From: Eonycteris spelaea | Lineage: Eukaryota; Chordata; Mammalia; Chiroptera; Pteropodidae | Assembly (NCBI GenBank): GCA_003508835.1 | Contig: PUFA01000072.1 | Span: forward strand, 1,736,001-1,800,000 | Length of the DNA stretch: 64,000 nucleotides | Direction of reading: 5' to 3' | Shown: piece by piece, positions 32,734 to 47,700 of the stretch | Numbering within the stretch: the stretch's first letter is position 1 | Layout of the letters: each line of letters begins with the position of its first letter | Notes under the pieces: model-generated | The model's input: the letters and a program-made list of their open reading frames with translations, nothing else | Told to the model about the DNA's origin: nothing | Databases searched by the model: none | Program-made: the position numbers and the translations under genes

Positions 32734-35700
32734 CTACAGAATACAGAAAAAAGGGAACAATTAAGCACCCTTCATTTTTGAAAACAATGATGCTTTATGT
32801 GGATGCCAAGGTCAGTCTGGGGAAGCAGCCATGTTCTTTCCTTTTACCCTTGTGAGCAAATGTATGAGAACAAGTATGAACTTTTAAACCTGTAATATTA
32901 AAATCTTCACTGTACACTAAGCATGATAGTTCACTGAGAAAAGCCATATTGAAAAATATATATATTTGTCTAAAAAAATTACATTTTTAGCCAAAGGAAC
33001 AAATAGAGACATTTACAGAAGCATCACCATTGCAGTAAAAGATGTGTGTGTGTGTATACGCACGTGCTTATTTACACTGGGAAATAAGAAGGGAAAAAAT
33101 TATGTTAAAAGAAGAGAAATAGCAATATTAAAATCACATTTTTCTATTAAAGTCCAGAAAGTCTCCTTTCTAGTTTCACAGTTTTATTCACAACTTTTGT
33201 TAGTAAACCAAATTCTGCACAGTTACCAGGACCGAGTCAAAGTACGTTCTACTGCAATAGTGTATATAAACACAGTGTTTCAGGAGTTTACAATTCTTAA
33301 ATACATTAAAATGGCTGCTAGAATAAAGTGTTTATTACTATACATCTTTTAACATTAAAAAATTATATTAACTAATCTGAACTTTTGGGGGCAATTTTGA
33401 ATTAGGTAATCACGTGGTACAATAAAAGAATGACCCCAACATCCAGTTCTGATTCCAGTTAAAAATTCAGACTAAAGATATCACAATCTGTAAGAAAAGA
33501 AAGAACATGGATGATATAAATGATGAATTATAACAAAGTAATGAATATAATTTGCAAATAATGCTGGAGATCATAAATTAAAAATGGGGAAAATATGGCA
33601 AAGGAGACACTGGAAATCCATAAATAAATCAAATTTCAATGACCGGCTACATGTATTTATTCTGCCTTAATTCTGAAAATGAACAAAAATTCCCTAACAT
33701 CCCTTCAATTTTATTTAAAAGCGGAATTGAGCAAACTTCTCAATTGGTTCCCATGTTCATTAATGAAAGTTATGTAAAACTCAAATGTAATAAAAAGTGA
33801 CATGAGACAAGCAGGTGGCAAGCTGTCCTCAGCGGCCTCTCTCCTGGGCAGATCCAGCCTCTAGGCCTCCTCCCCTCTCCCAGCTCTCATTCACCACAAG
33901 GCCACTCTCCCCTGGCTTTCCCGGCCTTCATCAGCGCTGCTAACACCCCCATCGGGGTCTGCCTGTGAGCCTGGCGCCAGGGTGGGATTTTAATATCCCA
34001 GCCTGCACCTCACAGTTACCACCCAAGGCCGGGGGGGGGGGGGAGGGGAAGGCAATTTAAAAAATGTAATCAGAGGAATAACTGCCAGAAGTATAAATCA
34101 AAAGCATGGAGAAGCTTATAATAAATTGTAGTCCTCTGTCCTATCTTTACTTAATCTGAAGTCCAGGCTCCCTAGGATCAATCACTTTGATTTCAGTTCT
34201 TAAGTTGTTAGATTTGTTATACTGCTGTTTCTTTTATCAACTTGATATTGTTTTAAAATCCTGTTACAGCAAATGAGAACTGAGCTCACATTTTACATTA
34301 AATCTTTCTATGCTTTGTCTCTAGGCTGATTCTGAAAAGTTCTAAGTCAATGTAGTATTCAATTATTAAGATTATGAGATATTTTTCTCTGTAGCACCTC
34401 CTCCTCTGCTAAGAAGGCATTGCTATACGACTTTGTTTTTCAAAGCGTTTTTAAGTAATTTTCATTTTCTCTCCTTACATTCTTAAACAAATTATCTCCC
34501 CTCCTCCCCCCATGGGAGTGCACTCCATTCTCCTTCTCCAATTTGGACCGCCTGCTGCATAGACCTGTGTACAAATGCCGCCCTGGGTCAGAGTAATCCC
34601 CACTGCTTTCTTGAACTTCGTTTCCTGGATCTGAGGTCTTGTTTTGATTTGCTCATTTTGCTAATACATCTTAAAATAACTTGCTAAGAAAGGATGCATG
34701 GAAAGGAGGCTCTGTGAATTCTTATGTGACTAAAAAAATGTATTTATTCTGCCTCTACACTTGACTGCTTGGCTGGACACAGACTTGTAGGTTGAAAAGG
34801 ATTTTTCCTCAAACTTTTGAATTTACTTCTTCATAATCCCCTAGCATTCCATGCTGCTAAAGAAAAGTCTGATACCTGACCAGTCCAACTCTCATTGCTT
34901 TGTATATTGTCTGTGTTATCCTGTTTAGAAGCTCTTTTATCCTTGGCATCTGGAAATTGTACCATGATATATATGTGGGTGGAGTTTTCCCCATTTGCCC
35001 AGCTGGTTTATTTTGTTTATCAGTTTTCCTCATCATCCCACACAGCCCTGGCCCGCTGCCCTGTCTGCCCACCTCACAAAGGTGAGGCCCACAGAGAGGA
35101 GCTTATTCATTCACTGCTGCATTAGGTATCTGACTCGCGTAGGGCTCTCGACCACATGCGGAGTGAATGACTCTGTTTTACTTGGATCTGAAGTCTTGTG
35201 CCTCTCATCAGCTCAGGAAAATTTTCTTTTATTAGTCTTCTGAAAACGTCCTCTTCTGCCTTTTTTGTTCCTTTCTGGAATTTCCATTAAGAGAATACTG
35301 GATACTCTATAACATTTTTTCTTTCACGTTTTTCATCTCGTCTTTCTGTTCTATACTAAGAAAGTTCCTGATTTTTAACTTTCACCGCTTGCAATAACTT
35401 TAGATTTATTCCAATCACTCCTTTTTCTCAGATTGTTTTTTATTCCTAATATCCAGTTCACCATGTCGTAGATGCAACAGCTTTAACATTTCTTTCGGGC
35501 CACAATTTAGAGGCCTGTTTCTGTAAAGTTCGCCCTGGATACCTGGACCTTTCTCTTACACCGCAGGCTTCCTTCTATCTGCTGTCCCGAGTTGTCCGTT
35601 CACACGTGAGAACAGACGGTGCCTGGAGAGCCAGGTGTATGGGGCCTGCTGCTGGGACGGCTCTCGTTAGGTCATGGTTTCTCAGCCTCATTATTGACAT

Positions 35701-38700
35701 TTTAGGGCTGGATGGCTCTGTTACGGGCGGCTGTCCTGTGTGGTGTAGGATGTTCAGCAGCATCTCTAGCCTCTTTCTACTTATTAGATGCCAGTGTCAC
35801 TTCTCAGCTCAAGTGTGACCAAAAAAAAAAAAAAGTCTCCTGACATTATATCCCTTGGGGGCAGGAGTGGACAAATTATCTATGTTGAGAGCCATAACTT
35901 TAGGATAAGGGGGCTGGGGACCTGGCCCTTCATAGGTCAGGGGATTTTACTCTGGGTCTGGTTCTCTGCAGACAGTATATTCTATTCCATTTCTTTAGAG
36001 AACACTGTGTTCTTCCAGTTCCCTAACCCACACAGGAATTAGGGAAGGTGATTAGCTCACAAATAGAAGGTCCCCAACTTGCCATGATTCAACTTACGAT
36101 ATTTCAACTTTCCGATGGTGCCCAAGCAATAGGCATTCAGTAGAAATGAGCAAGGCTAGGCTGTGCTGTTCAGTAGGTCAGGTGTATTAAATGCATTTTC
36201 GACATACGCTATTTTCAACTTACAATAGGCTTACTAGGATGCAACCCCATCATTAAGTTGTGGAGCCTCTATACAGATCTTCAGTTTGTCTCTCCCTTTT
36301 CCCTTCTCTCTTGCCTTCAGTTTTATTTCAGCATCTGCGTGTTGGAGGCTCTCTGGGGTTCTACTGAACAGCAAGCTGTCACCTGTTTGAAAAGCCCTCT
36401 AGAAGGAGTCTGGGCTGTGGCTCGCCTGGCCTCAATCAGTCCTCTTCCATCTGCTTTCTGTATTCCAGAATCTGTTGAAATCTCATTAGCTAACTTCTAC
36501 CATATTCTGTTCACTATTCTGACTTTATCTCCTTTTATTCCTTTATTATTATTTTTCTGGGGATTCTGTCATATTGAGTAAACCCTCTTCCATTTTAAGT
36601 TTTATAGCTAAGGGGTTAATAGAGGATGATCAAAATGGGAAAGTTTTAGAGTTCTGTAAAGCTTCCTGGCTCTTGGTCTACAGCCTGACGGCCTACATAC
36701 CTGCCTTCCCTCTTTCCTTGCCTGCGGTTTTTGATTCCTTTGCAGAGAAAGTAACTGGATACTTCAGCTGGGTTTGTCCTTCATTTTTAGTTTACATAAA
36801 CTAACTCTAAAATGCAGTTCTTGATATACCTTGCTACAGGAGAAGGGAGACAAAACACCTTACAGATTTTCCTCCAAGGAAAATTACTCAGTAGAGCACT
36901 GGTTCTTACACTTTGGTGTGCAGAGTCGCATGGGAATTCATCAGGTAACATAGATGCCCAGACCCCAAACCAGCCAACATCCACCCAATCTGAATATCTA
37001 GGAACAATCAAACTTGTGAGTTGGTGGATGGTGAACAACAAATCTCAGGGGCTACAGAGTGGTGGCAGCTACCACAGGAATGGAAGAGGGGCTTCTGTTG
37101 GAAGGGAAGTCATGGGCTTCAGAAGGAGGCTGAGGTTCAGAAACAGAAGTCACGAAAGTCAGTATGTGCGTATCATATATAGTTGCTCAATGCTTTTATG
37201 TTACTAGAGGTTCAAAGAAAAGGTCTGTGGACATAAAGTCTAGTTTTGCCCAGAAAAATAAACATTTCATGATTTCAAAGATAGAGCAAACATAAAATAA
37301 GGAGATAGTCCTTAAATGCCCCTCCCTGTATGTGCCCTGTGGCATTTATGATAGCATCTTGCATTCTGTAAGCATTTGATAAATGCTTTTTGAATTTTAA
37401 AACATGACTTGAATTGGAAGCAGATCACAAACTTGGCAATTTCTCATTATTGAGTCTGTCCTCTTGTCCTTGACATTATAACATAATGCTAGAGTCTTGA
37501 TTTTTTTTTTTTTTTTCGGATTCTTGATTTTAAGGCTCAAATTTACTGTAAACTGCACTGGCTGGTTCCTTAGAACAGTGTAAAAGCTTGAGGAGCTGAA
37601 TTAATTCAGAACACTGAACACGCCCACTCACCTGCTAGCCTTGAATCCTTTCAATTTCTGTACAAAGAATGATTCAAGAACTTCTGCACACTGGTAAAAG
37701 GGAGAGTCACTTGGATTGTAGTAACGACAGTTATCAAAAATTTTGGTCATATCTGCCACAAATTCCGTCAGCTTTTCATAATATCGTCTTTGTATTCTTT
37801 CTTCCATGGTGGCGAGGTCTTAAAAATATAAAATGAAAACATTTTCAAAGCTTTAAGGCTGCTCCAATGTGAATAATGCCCACAGTCCTGAATAATAAGA
37901 ATATGTACTTCCTATACTAGCAGTCCTGGAACGAAGCTGGTTAACCACTGAAGACTATTTAGCAATTCATGAAGAAAATAGGAGCGCTTTTCCAATTTTG
38001 TTTTTGGTTGGGGATCTAATATGTAAGACTACTGTTAAGAAGGTTTTAATTTTTTTAACTATCAGTTAACCTCAGAGAACAGCTCTTTATTCAATTGGTT
38101 TGAAATAAAGGCAACCACACCAACATGATCAATACATACCCAAGTACAACACATTTTCACATGCAAACAATTAAGTATATGACGTGCACAAAGCGAAGGG
38201 GGATAACCAGAATTAAGAACAAAATCTATGGGTCTGTGATCCTGGTATTAGACTTTATAACACCATTTTGTTTTCTTTATTCATTTTTATTGTTATTTTG
38301 TATTATAAGCAATAGTGACTCACTGGCTGATGGTGGTAATAATATGAAATATATACTTGAATCAACTTAAAGGAAAATATTAGCTGATATGAATAAAAAT
38401 ATTAGTATGTAATAGTATGGGTAGTGTGCAGAACTGACAAAAACCATTAGCTTACTGCTTTGGCTTATACTGAGCTAACAGCTACATGAAATAACATCGG
38501 GTCCCAGCAGAAAGTTGTATTTGAAGGAAAATTCCCCATATAATTTTACCTCAAATTTTGGGAGAGTAAAAGGTCAGTGATCTCAAATCAACCTAGGATT
38601 CACGGATAGATAACACAATTCTTAACTAATTTCAATGATTATTATAGAATTTGAGAAAAGTCAAAAAAGAAAAGTCTAAGAGTATCTTAGAAACAGCTGA

Positions 38701-41700
38701 AAAATAAAAGGAGAGAAAACTTAGATGTTAAAAAATATTATAAAGTTGTGATAATGAAAAGTGTGGCACTATGCAGGATGGAACCAAGCTCAAAGTAGGA
38801 GCAGAGCTAACTTTATTAAGTATAAGAATTTCATAATGTTGAGCATGTCAACTCATATAAGAGGAAGGAGGAGTTCATTAAAAAATTGAGCTGGGGTAAA
38901 CTGACTACATATCTGAAGAAAAAAAATTCTACCTCACGTTTTAAGCCCAAATAATTCTAGGTGTATTAAAAGTTTAGGTCAAAAATTAAAACCATAAGAA
39001 GTACTAAAAGATACAACACTGTGAATATAATTAATCACTAAATTGTGCAAATAAAAAGTTAAAATGGCAAATTCTATGTTACACATGTTTTGACACACAC
39101 ACGTACATCTTTGATAGGTTCGGTCTCTTTAGGGAGAGAAAACTGTGTGAACAAGAACAACTGCAAAAATGCACCTACACCTGGTGATGAGGTCCGAGGC
39201 CCGGTCTGGACACGTCTATCACTCTGTGCAGGTCGTGTAAGTTGTACAGAAAAGAGTGAAAGCTTAACGTAACACATCACACCAGGACATTATCATTTTC
39301 ATACTTAAGTTCCAGTTACTTAAAGCCTGACTAGTTTTAATAAAGTATGTAAGCAGTGCTTGGACATTTTACAGTTCCAACTTAATTAGTTATCCCTTAA
39401 AAGAAAGTATTAGGAGAACATACAGGTGATTTACAAACGTGGGTAGGGAAAAGGGCTAAAAGTATGACTCCAAAGGCAGAATTTCTGAGGATTAATAGAT
39501 GTGAATCCAAAATGTTAAAACCTATCATATGCCATAAAAAAAATGAAATCCTGCCATCTGCAGTGACATGGATGGACCTAGAGGTTATTATGCTGAGTGA
39601 AATAAGTCAGACAGAGAAAGAGAGATACCATATGATTTCACTTATATGCAGTATCTAAGGAGCAAAAAGAACAAACTAAGCAAAAACAGATTCACAAATA
39701 TAGTGGACAATTTGGTGACAGACAGAGGAGGGGGTTGGGAGGCTGGGAGAATGGGGTGAAAGGTTAAAGAAGTACAAATTAGTAGGTGACAGTTGGTCAC
39801 AGGGAGCATGGCAGAGGGAATGCAGTTAGCATTAATATGATGGCTAAGTGGAAGGCCAGGGGAGGGAGGGAGCAATTGGGGGAATCGTTTTATGAACATT
39901 ATAGATGTCTAACCAATGTACTACATACTTGAAACTAATTTAAATAAATAATTTATTTAAAAAATAAATTTTTAAATAAACTTGCCCCTCAAAAAAATCA
40001 CTATAAAACTTTTAGTGTCTTTACTAGTTAAATAGCTCTTAAATAACATTAATAACATCATGAATCTCTCAAGAGATAAATGGGCAAAATATACAGATAG
40101 GAAACTCACACAGAAAATGTTCAAACAGTAAGTAATCATTCATTACTGAAATCATGCAACGCCAAAGAACCTTCTTGCCTAAATTAGCAGAAATTAAAAA
40201 TTATACTATCAATCTATTAACAGTACCTTTAAGAGAGTAAAATGAGTGGCAGTAAATTTTATATTTTACTCTCTACACTTAAAAAAATTTTTTTTAATTA
40301 AGTTTACTGGGGTGACATTAATAAAATTATAGAGGTTTCAAATGTACAATTCTATATCATTTGTATATTGCATTGTTCACCACCCGAAGTCAAATTTCCT
40401 TCCCTCACCATGTATTTGACACCCTTTACTCTCCTCCTCCCCACTTAACATCTGCATTTGTACATCAAATTATTTCAAAATAAATATTTTCATTGAAAAA
40501 AAATTTCCCTTCAAAAGAGCGATAATACTCAGTGTTTTCAAGTGTTAGAGATAAGTGTACAGATAAACACTATTAGTGGAAACTGGTTCAATTTGCTGAA
40601 ATGCAATTTAAAAATATTTATCAAAAGCCTAAAAGGTATGTATATCCCTTTGGTGTAGAAATTCTAATTCTAGTAATTTTTCCTAAGGAAACAAACAAGC
40701 ACAGGCAAATGAAGGATCAGCGATGTTTACCCAAGTGCTGTTTATAGCAGCAAAAACTGCATACAGTGAGAAACCCATCAATGTGTGGTGATTAAATAAA
40801 TTATCTTAATTTCATATACTTAAAAAATGACATAGGTCTATATCACAGCTGATGTAAGAAAGGTACTGACAAGTTTACAAAGTACATTATAAAACATGAT
40901 AATTCACATAACCTATTTCTGTTTAATAACAGCTGCTGACCTTGTGGTTCCCTCGTACTCCTAAAAGAAACTACTATTTTCAATTCCATGTAATTCCAAA
41001 GACATTTGTGCACTCTTAGAAAATATATAAATGTTTACTGCTTAAAACCTAGGTATTGCTCTGTAACTTTCATTTTTCTTTCAACAATATGTCTTGGAGA
41101 TCTATATTATCTTTACGTACATAAGAAAGATGATGTTTATCTGGGTGGTATGAAAAAAGAAAAAAGATAGGGGAATAGTCAGTCTAGTTCTTCAAGAAAA
41201 GAATTCTGGTTAAATAACTTAAGGTATATTCAATTACAGAGAATATAAAGCCATTAAAATCAAGTTATGGAAGACTGATGTTACAGGAAGATGTTTGCCA
41301 GACAGATCTTTATATAATCTCAATTCAAACACACCGAAATGTAATGGGATTCAGTGAAGACAAGATGAAAGGGAATTACAGAGTTTTATAGTGATTTTTT
41401 GAGGGGCACATACGCTATTTTGAAGGGAAATTTTTTTCAATGAAAATATTTATTTTGAAATAATGTTTGATATAAACACATTATTTTTTATTTCCTAAAT
41501 TTTCTATAATTAACTTGTGTTATTTTAAAAGTAGAATCTATCCATCCATCCGTCCATCCACCCCCCCTCCCAACCCTCCCCTCCACTCCCAGGTACTTCC
41601 TCAAATCAGAATATACAAATCTGAAGCAAACATAAGGATTAACTTTTATATTCAACACCTAGAGAATTGAGAAATGACTACTTAATTAACATATTTTTCC

Positions 41701-44700
41701 CTCAAAGACACTTTTAACTAAGCCCTCTTTTATCCTTCTTTGTTTCCCTCCCTTTGAAAAGTTGTACTCAAACACAAATTCTCCCCATTAAGACTTCTTT
41801 TTTTTCAATTGACATATAGTTGATATGTAACACTGTATTAGGTTTAGGTGTATGAAAAAAATTTTATATGCGTATGTATTGCAAAATGATTACCACAATG
41901 TTAACACCCATCATCACACATACTTAAAATTATTTTTCCTGTGATGAAACTTTTAGGATCTACTCTCTTAGTAACTTTCAAATATACAATAAAACCCTTC
42001 CCATTTATAAAATGCTTAGCTGGCTTTTGGAATACTTCTTTCATCAGATAGAGCTAATAAACCTTTGGCAGTTTGGAAGCTTTTATCTATGTTTTAATTT
42101 CTATAATTTTTTTTTTGTGGATTTCATTTTTAATGAAATCATCATTGCTTTCCATCTTAATACAACTACTTGTAGCTATAACTTATTACCCTTTTGTTTT
42201 CCAGGAAATGAGGCTATATTTTGTTGGATCTCTAATGTGGGCCATCAAATTTGATCTCTTTCAGGAGAAGATGAGGAAGAGGTGACAGAGAAGGATGAGA
42301 GGCTCAGACAGACCTGACCCATTATATTGCATTCATTCATTATATAGCTGCTTATTATGCCGCTTATACATCATTTGATTGAGCTACTCTACTGATGGCT
42401 ATTTATTTCATTTCCAGTATTTCTGCAATTATAAACACTGCTGTGATGAACAACGTACTTGTGCCCATGTAAATAAATCCTAAGATATGAAATTGCTGGG
42501 TTTGAGAGTATACATATTTACATATTAATACATCATCTTAATTTATCCTACAAGTTACCACACCAATTTATACTCCCACCAAATCTGCTCAACATATCCT
42601 AATATATTAATTTTATGATAAATGAAGTATCTGCTGAGACTTCTGAAAGAATTGCATATTCCACCCAAGTACTTACCCATAGGTTCCTTAATGACACCGT
42701 AATAATCTGGTGCATCATTAGGATCCACTGGTTCAAGGAAAGGCCAGGCCATCTTATGTGCCTAAAATAAAAAATTTTAAAAAGGTGTCACTATTGTCAG
42801 ATGAAAATACTAATACCATTTAGATTTCCCATTTGAGTTATGGCACCAATCAACAAACTCCCAAATTAGTTTTAAACTGGATAGATAAAATTATTTGTAC
42901 TGAGATGCTTTTTGCTCTAGTTACAAATTATCTCAGATGAGCACATACTATAATGGTTCTCAAAGGGTTGTCTGAGAGGGTAGAGCACCAGCTTAGGAGT
43001 CAAGAAAGTTGTCCCTTATGTGACGACCTGCCAACTGAGTGATGATGGCTTTGCAATCACACGTATAACTGAGTGGAGAAAGTATCAATCCGGCACTCTC
43101 GTGTCTGGAATACACCTCTTAACATCTGCTAATCTCGTAAGCCGCCCCATCTCCTTTTAATTTTCAATAAGGCGGGAAGGCTCTGGCTCAAAGCCTTACA
43201 TAAGCATTTGTATCTAACCAGAATTTAATCAAACTGTTTTTCAATTTATGGTGGTGAGATGAAGTTTTCCCTTAAAATAAAATGTAGGTTAAAAAAGCGA
43301 GTTACTTTAAATACAAGTGTTAGCTAAACAACAGCTGAGTCGCTGTGTGGATACAGTAAACCTCATGACGTTGGCACATGAGGGACTGAAGTCTGTGGAG
43401 CACTTCACTAGACCGCCCGGGCGTCCGCACGTGAGCTGCTCTAAGATCGGAAAGTTCGAGCCCTAGAAGGGTTCCCGAAGCCACGCTGGTTGATTTCATC
43501 CTCAAACACCGCGCGCAGAGGGCTTTCTCACCTGCAAGGAACGCAGCACCCTCTTCAAACCCTCGTAGTCTTTCTCTGTTAGTGGCGTGAGCACTGTCAT
43601 GGCATCCTCTGTCGACTGGCACTGTGGACAGACATACTCGTCAATGAGCTCTGCCTCACTCTGCAAGATGCCAACGCAGCGCCCATGGTACCAATTCTGA
43701 CAGCGATCACAGCCAATATAGAATCTGCAAGGTCCGAAATGCGAATGTGAGTTCAAAACAGATGGGATCACATTACCTTTAACTTACTTTAAAAAGTGAT
43801 AAAACATGCACCCCAAAATATTCTAACCCTGGGATGTAAAACATTTAGTATTATAATTGTTTTAATACTTTTGAAGATTGATGTTCCTATGTGTTAATTT
43901 AGTATTTCTGATGTTAAGAACAAGCATTACAAGTTTATTTTGAACACTGTAAAATATTAGAAAACCAATACAAAAAAATGTAAAACATTTTTATTAACTT
44001 TAAAGCTCAAAACAAAAAAAGCCAAAAATCTTTCAACAAGTACCATATCATATGGGAAGCTGATATTTGCCACCCAACTGGGAGTTCAAAATCCTATAAG
44101 CTAATGACAGTCTCAGAGCTTGTATCCAAATTAGTGTTTTTCTAACCTACAAGAAAGCGCCATTTCAAACACTAATGAAGTCCAAACAAGTCAAGCTATT
44201 TTAATCTCATTAATTCTATGTTACATATTAAAGAATCAAGTCTACCATTAAACCGTATTTTTTCCAATGAATCTCAAACATTCACTATGAAGCAACATAA
44301 ATTTTGAAAGGGAGATAAAGAGGGAAGAAGAGAAAAAAATACTGGAAAGGACTTTGTAATGTATAGGTGTATAATATATGCAGAAAAAAAATCTTGCTTT
44401 TATTTTATAATAAATAACCAGTCAGAGCAATTTGTCTTCCTAAATTATTAAATATGATGCTCTTATCAGAACTCACTGTGACTCATCATAAGGTGTTCTG
44501 CAGATACAGTACAATTCCTCACTGCTGCCCTCTTGTGCCCGTTTACAATCATTACAGATGTACACATCCATTTTCTTAGCCTCCTTTTCTGTGATGCCAA
44601 CACATTCTCCATGATACCAGTTAGTACAAAGATCACAGCCAATATAGAACCTAAAAGCATTCACAATGAAAATGACAATGTAATTGTCATTTTGAGCTGC

Positions 44701-47700
44701 ATGGTACTTAAATCTGTCTTCACTGCCCTGATTCACTTTCTTACAGGATAACTTTCTGCAATGAGTCAGCTAAACATCCTGAATCCGACCATTCTATCCT
44801 TGGCAAACTACAGTATCTGACACTGTATCAAGTGTGGAAACATAAAGTCACTAACATCAATTTCAACAAATACACTGTTTAGTGAAATATGGGTCTTTAA
44901 AAACACACTGAATTTGAAAAAAATAAAGAACACACTGATGGTAATGTTTGCTTCTTAATGAATGTGTGTGAAACTGTAACAGGCACAAAAACCAAAGCCA
45001 AAGAATCAAAGACTTACATCTGTCAAACCTATGCCACAGAAGCCATGTCAAAATCAGGCTATTTCTTAGATAGGTTTGAAAATGTATCTCACAATTTGAA
45101 TTTGAAAACAAAGCAAAGCGCAAACACCAAGTAGAAGTTACACTACAAGAAACATGCAGGTCAGCCAGGTGTAGAAGATAAATGGCCAAAACATGATATG
45201 AAGAAGAAAACTAAGAAAGGTACATGTAGTAATTCAATTCTATCAAGTTTTCTAACTAAACACTGGAATTTAACTGTAACCGAAGATGACATGGGCCAGT
45301 TTTTCCGTTAACGTGTGCGTGTGCGCAACAGCGTGGAGAGTAGCCAAGTTAATTAACTGGTAAGGAACTGCTTCAATTCAAAATCAGGACACATGGTGTG
45401 GAGAGTGATTTAAGGATCGTTATCCAAAACAGTGAGAGGTTCTACAGTATTTGGCAAGAGGGGGCTTAAGAGTATGTAACTATGGGTTAAACAAATGCAG
45501 TTAACACGCGAGGCTTCTGGAATACAAGATCCCAAATGACAAAATGAATGTACCTCTATGACAAACACATAGTATACAGTTTATCTAAAAGCGTTGACAG
45601 GCAGTGTGTAGTAACGCCATGTCAAAGTCATAGTAAGAGTTAGTGGGGATCAATGGGAACCAGACTGGCCTTGCTGATACCATTGGTTTCAGCAGGGTGT
45701 TTCTTGGTTGATTATTCGCCTAGAGAAATGAAATTGTTCTCAAGCTTTGAACTAACCTGCTTTATGAACATTAAGGAATAATGCACGGGTGTGTGGTTTA
45801 TCTATTACCATTAACTTCTGTCTTTTGAATTATGTTTCTCGTGTGATTTTCGCTGCTGCAGGTGGGGGCCCCGACGGTGTTTTTTGTATGTTGCCTTCAC
45901 CAGATGGTGGGCTGTATGTTCTGGAAGTAAGCTCAGCACTTGAAATTTCAAGTTTTAGTTACTCTCATTAGATTCCCAAAACAGCCTAGTTTGGTATGAG
46001 ATTACAAAATACTAAAAAAACACTAACTCATCCAAACTAGAACAAGGAGTGAATGAACCTGGTATACTGAAATGTTAATAATGACAAACTGAAAAATATG
46101 AAATATCCACAAACTAATGAGGCAATCTCAAGAGAATGAGCACATACATGTACATGTGTGTCTCATTTCATGCAACTTAGGAATTACATAAAATAAATTT
46201 CTGTAACCTGAATATTTTACTTAGGCCAAAGACGACTGTTATTTAAAGAAATTCCATAAGCAGATCTTTTTGTAAAGAAAGTAAATCATATTCTGTTTTG
46301 TTCTATAAATTATTTAGTATATTTTGCTTAAAGGGAGGCACACTTATATTAGACTAAGGGAAAAAATCAGTTAAAAAGGCTCCACTTTTTACATTATGTT
46401 ACATTTCAATAAACTAAGACAATGAAAAGTAAAGATGCCTAAACTGATCTGTTTTATTCAACACACAGCAAAATCTACCAACAAAAGTTTTGATCTAGCA
46501 TTGCAGACTGTAATTTAAATAGCACCACCAACGCAGTTTCAAGGTTGCAGCTGAAACAACATTAAAGACATCATTTTATTTTAGAAACTGATTAGGCATC
46601 AACTTTAGACATTAAGCATTCCTAATTCTAAATGATAATACTTTTTAGCACAATCAAAAAAACTTCAGTACTGTAAAAAATATTGTCAATTCTGGCTTTA
46701 AAAAGCTGGCTCGCATCCAAATGTTCAAAATGGAAGCTAAATACTTAGATGATAATAATAATAATAAATAAATGACATTTATAGATTAGTAGCACTAAAA
46801 TATTGATATATCACCAAATACAAGCCATAACTGTCAAAAACAGCTTCTAGCTGCTATATATATATCAAATTTTGAGTGTCTTACTTGAAGAATGGATGAA
46901 AGAAACACTTTTTGTATTTTTCTGACTTTTGTCCCAATAAAAAAGCGGGAACTTTGACAAAAATGATAGTTACAGGATTCCAATACGGGGTGGGGAGGAA
47001 GAATTGCTTAAAATTAAACAATTAAAACACCGAAGCCACTCAGACTCGAAAGCTCTTGCACCATTCGTATGCGGTCTCTAGAATTTGATGTAACCAGAGT
47101 TGCGAACAGATCCCAGAGAGGATGCTCTCCACTCTGGGCAGCAATAACGACAGACCTCCTTCTCCAGACAGCATTACTGACTGACCTGGAGTTAATCCAG
47201 AGAGAAGAGAAAGCAAAGGAGCAACAGAAAGCTTGTTTTTGACAGAAAAGAATATGATGAAGGACAAACACGAATCATGAACACATGAAATAATATTTCT
47301 ACTTTCTAGCATCCAGGTTAAGAATATCAGATGCAAGATAATAGGTGAAGCACTATCGTCCTTACTTTAAACTATTTTAACTATTTTACATTGCTACCAA
47401 TATACTCATTTTCTTCAAAACTGAAAATTTAACAGCTAAATTTTAAGAAAATAAACTAGAGCTCAAAAGGATCTACTCACTTAGATTCATCGTAAGGCGT
47501 TTTACAGATACAGTAAAGCTTTGTGTCCTTCTTAGTTTCCTTTGAGGTAGTAGAGATCATTTTCTTCTTCTTGGACTTGGAGCTTGAGTCTCTTTCCTCT
47601 TCCCGCTTCCTCTTCTGGGAAGCCACAGGCAGCGCGGCCGTGGCCGTGGCCGTGGCCGTGGACAGGGGGCCCGAGTGCTGCGGGGGAGGCGGAGGCGGAG

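Larger units (their letters stand above)
32734..37631 (-). other. BPTF: BPTF last intron (4.9 kb)
   Basis: Bounded by gtgagt and a pyrimidine-poor acceptor. Contains a poly-G tract, old L1, MER5A-like, Tigger-like and another hAT-like relic, listed separately. Nothing else recognised. Confidence 0.8.

Noticed and set aside
42960..43220. tRNA-like or SINE-like sequence (ggtagagcaccagcttagg)
   Set aside because: Some resemblance to a tRNA B-box region, but no cloverleaf, no tail and no target duplication could be made out.
47014..47336. Extra BPTF exon at a GC-richer patch of the intron
   Set aside because: Open frames reach about 98 residues but no acceptor/donor pair fits the flanking phases, and neighbouring exons join directly in orthologues.
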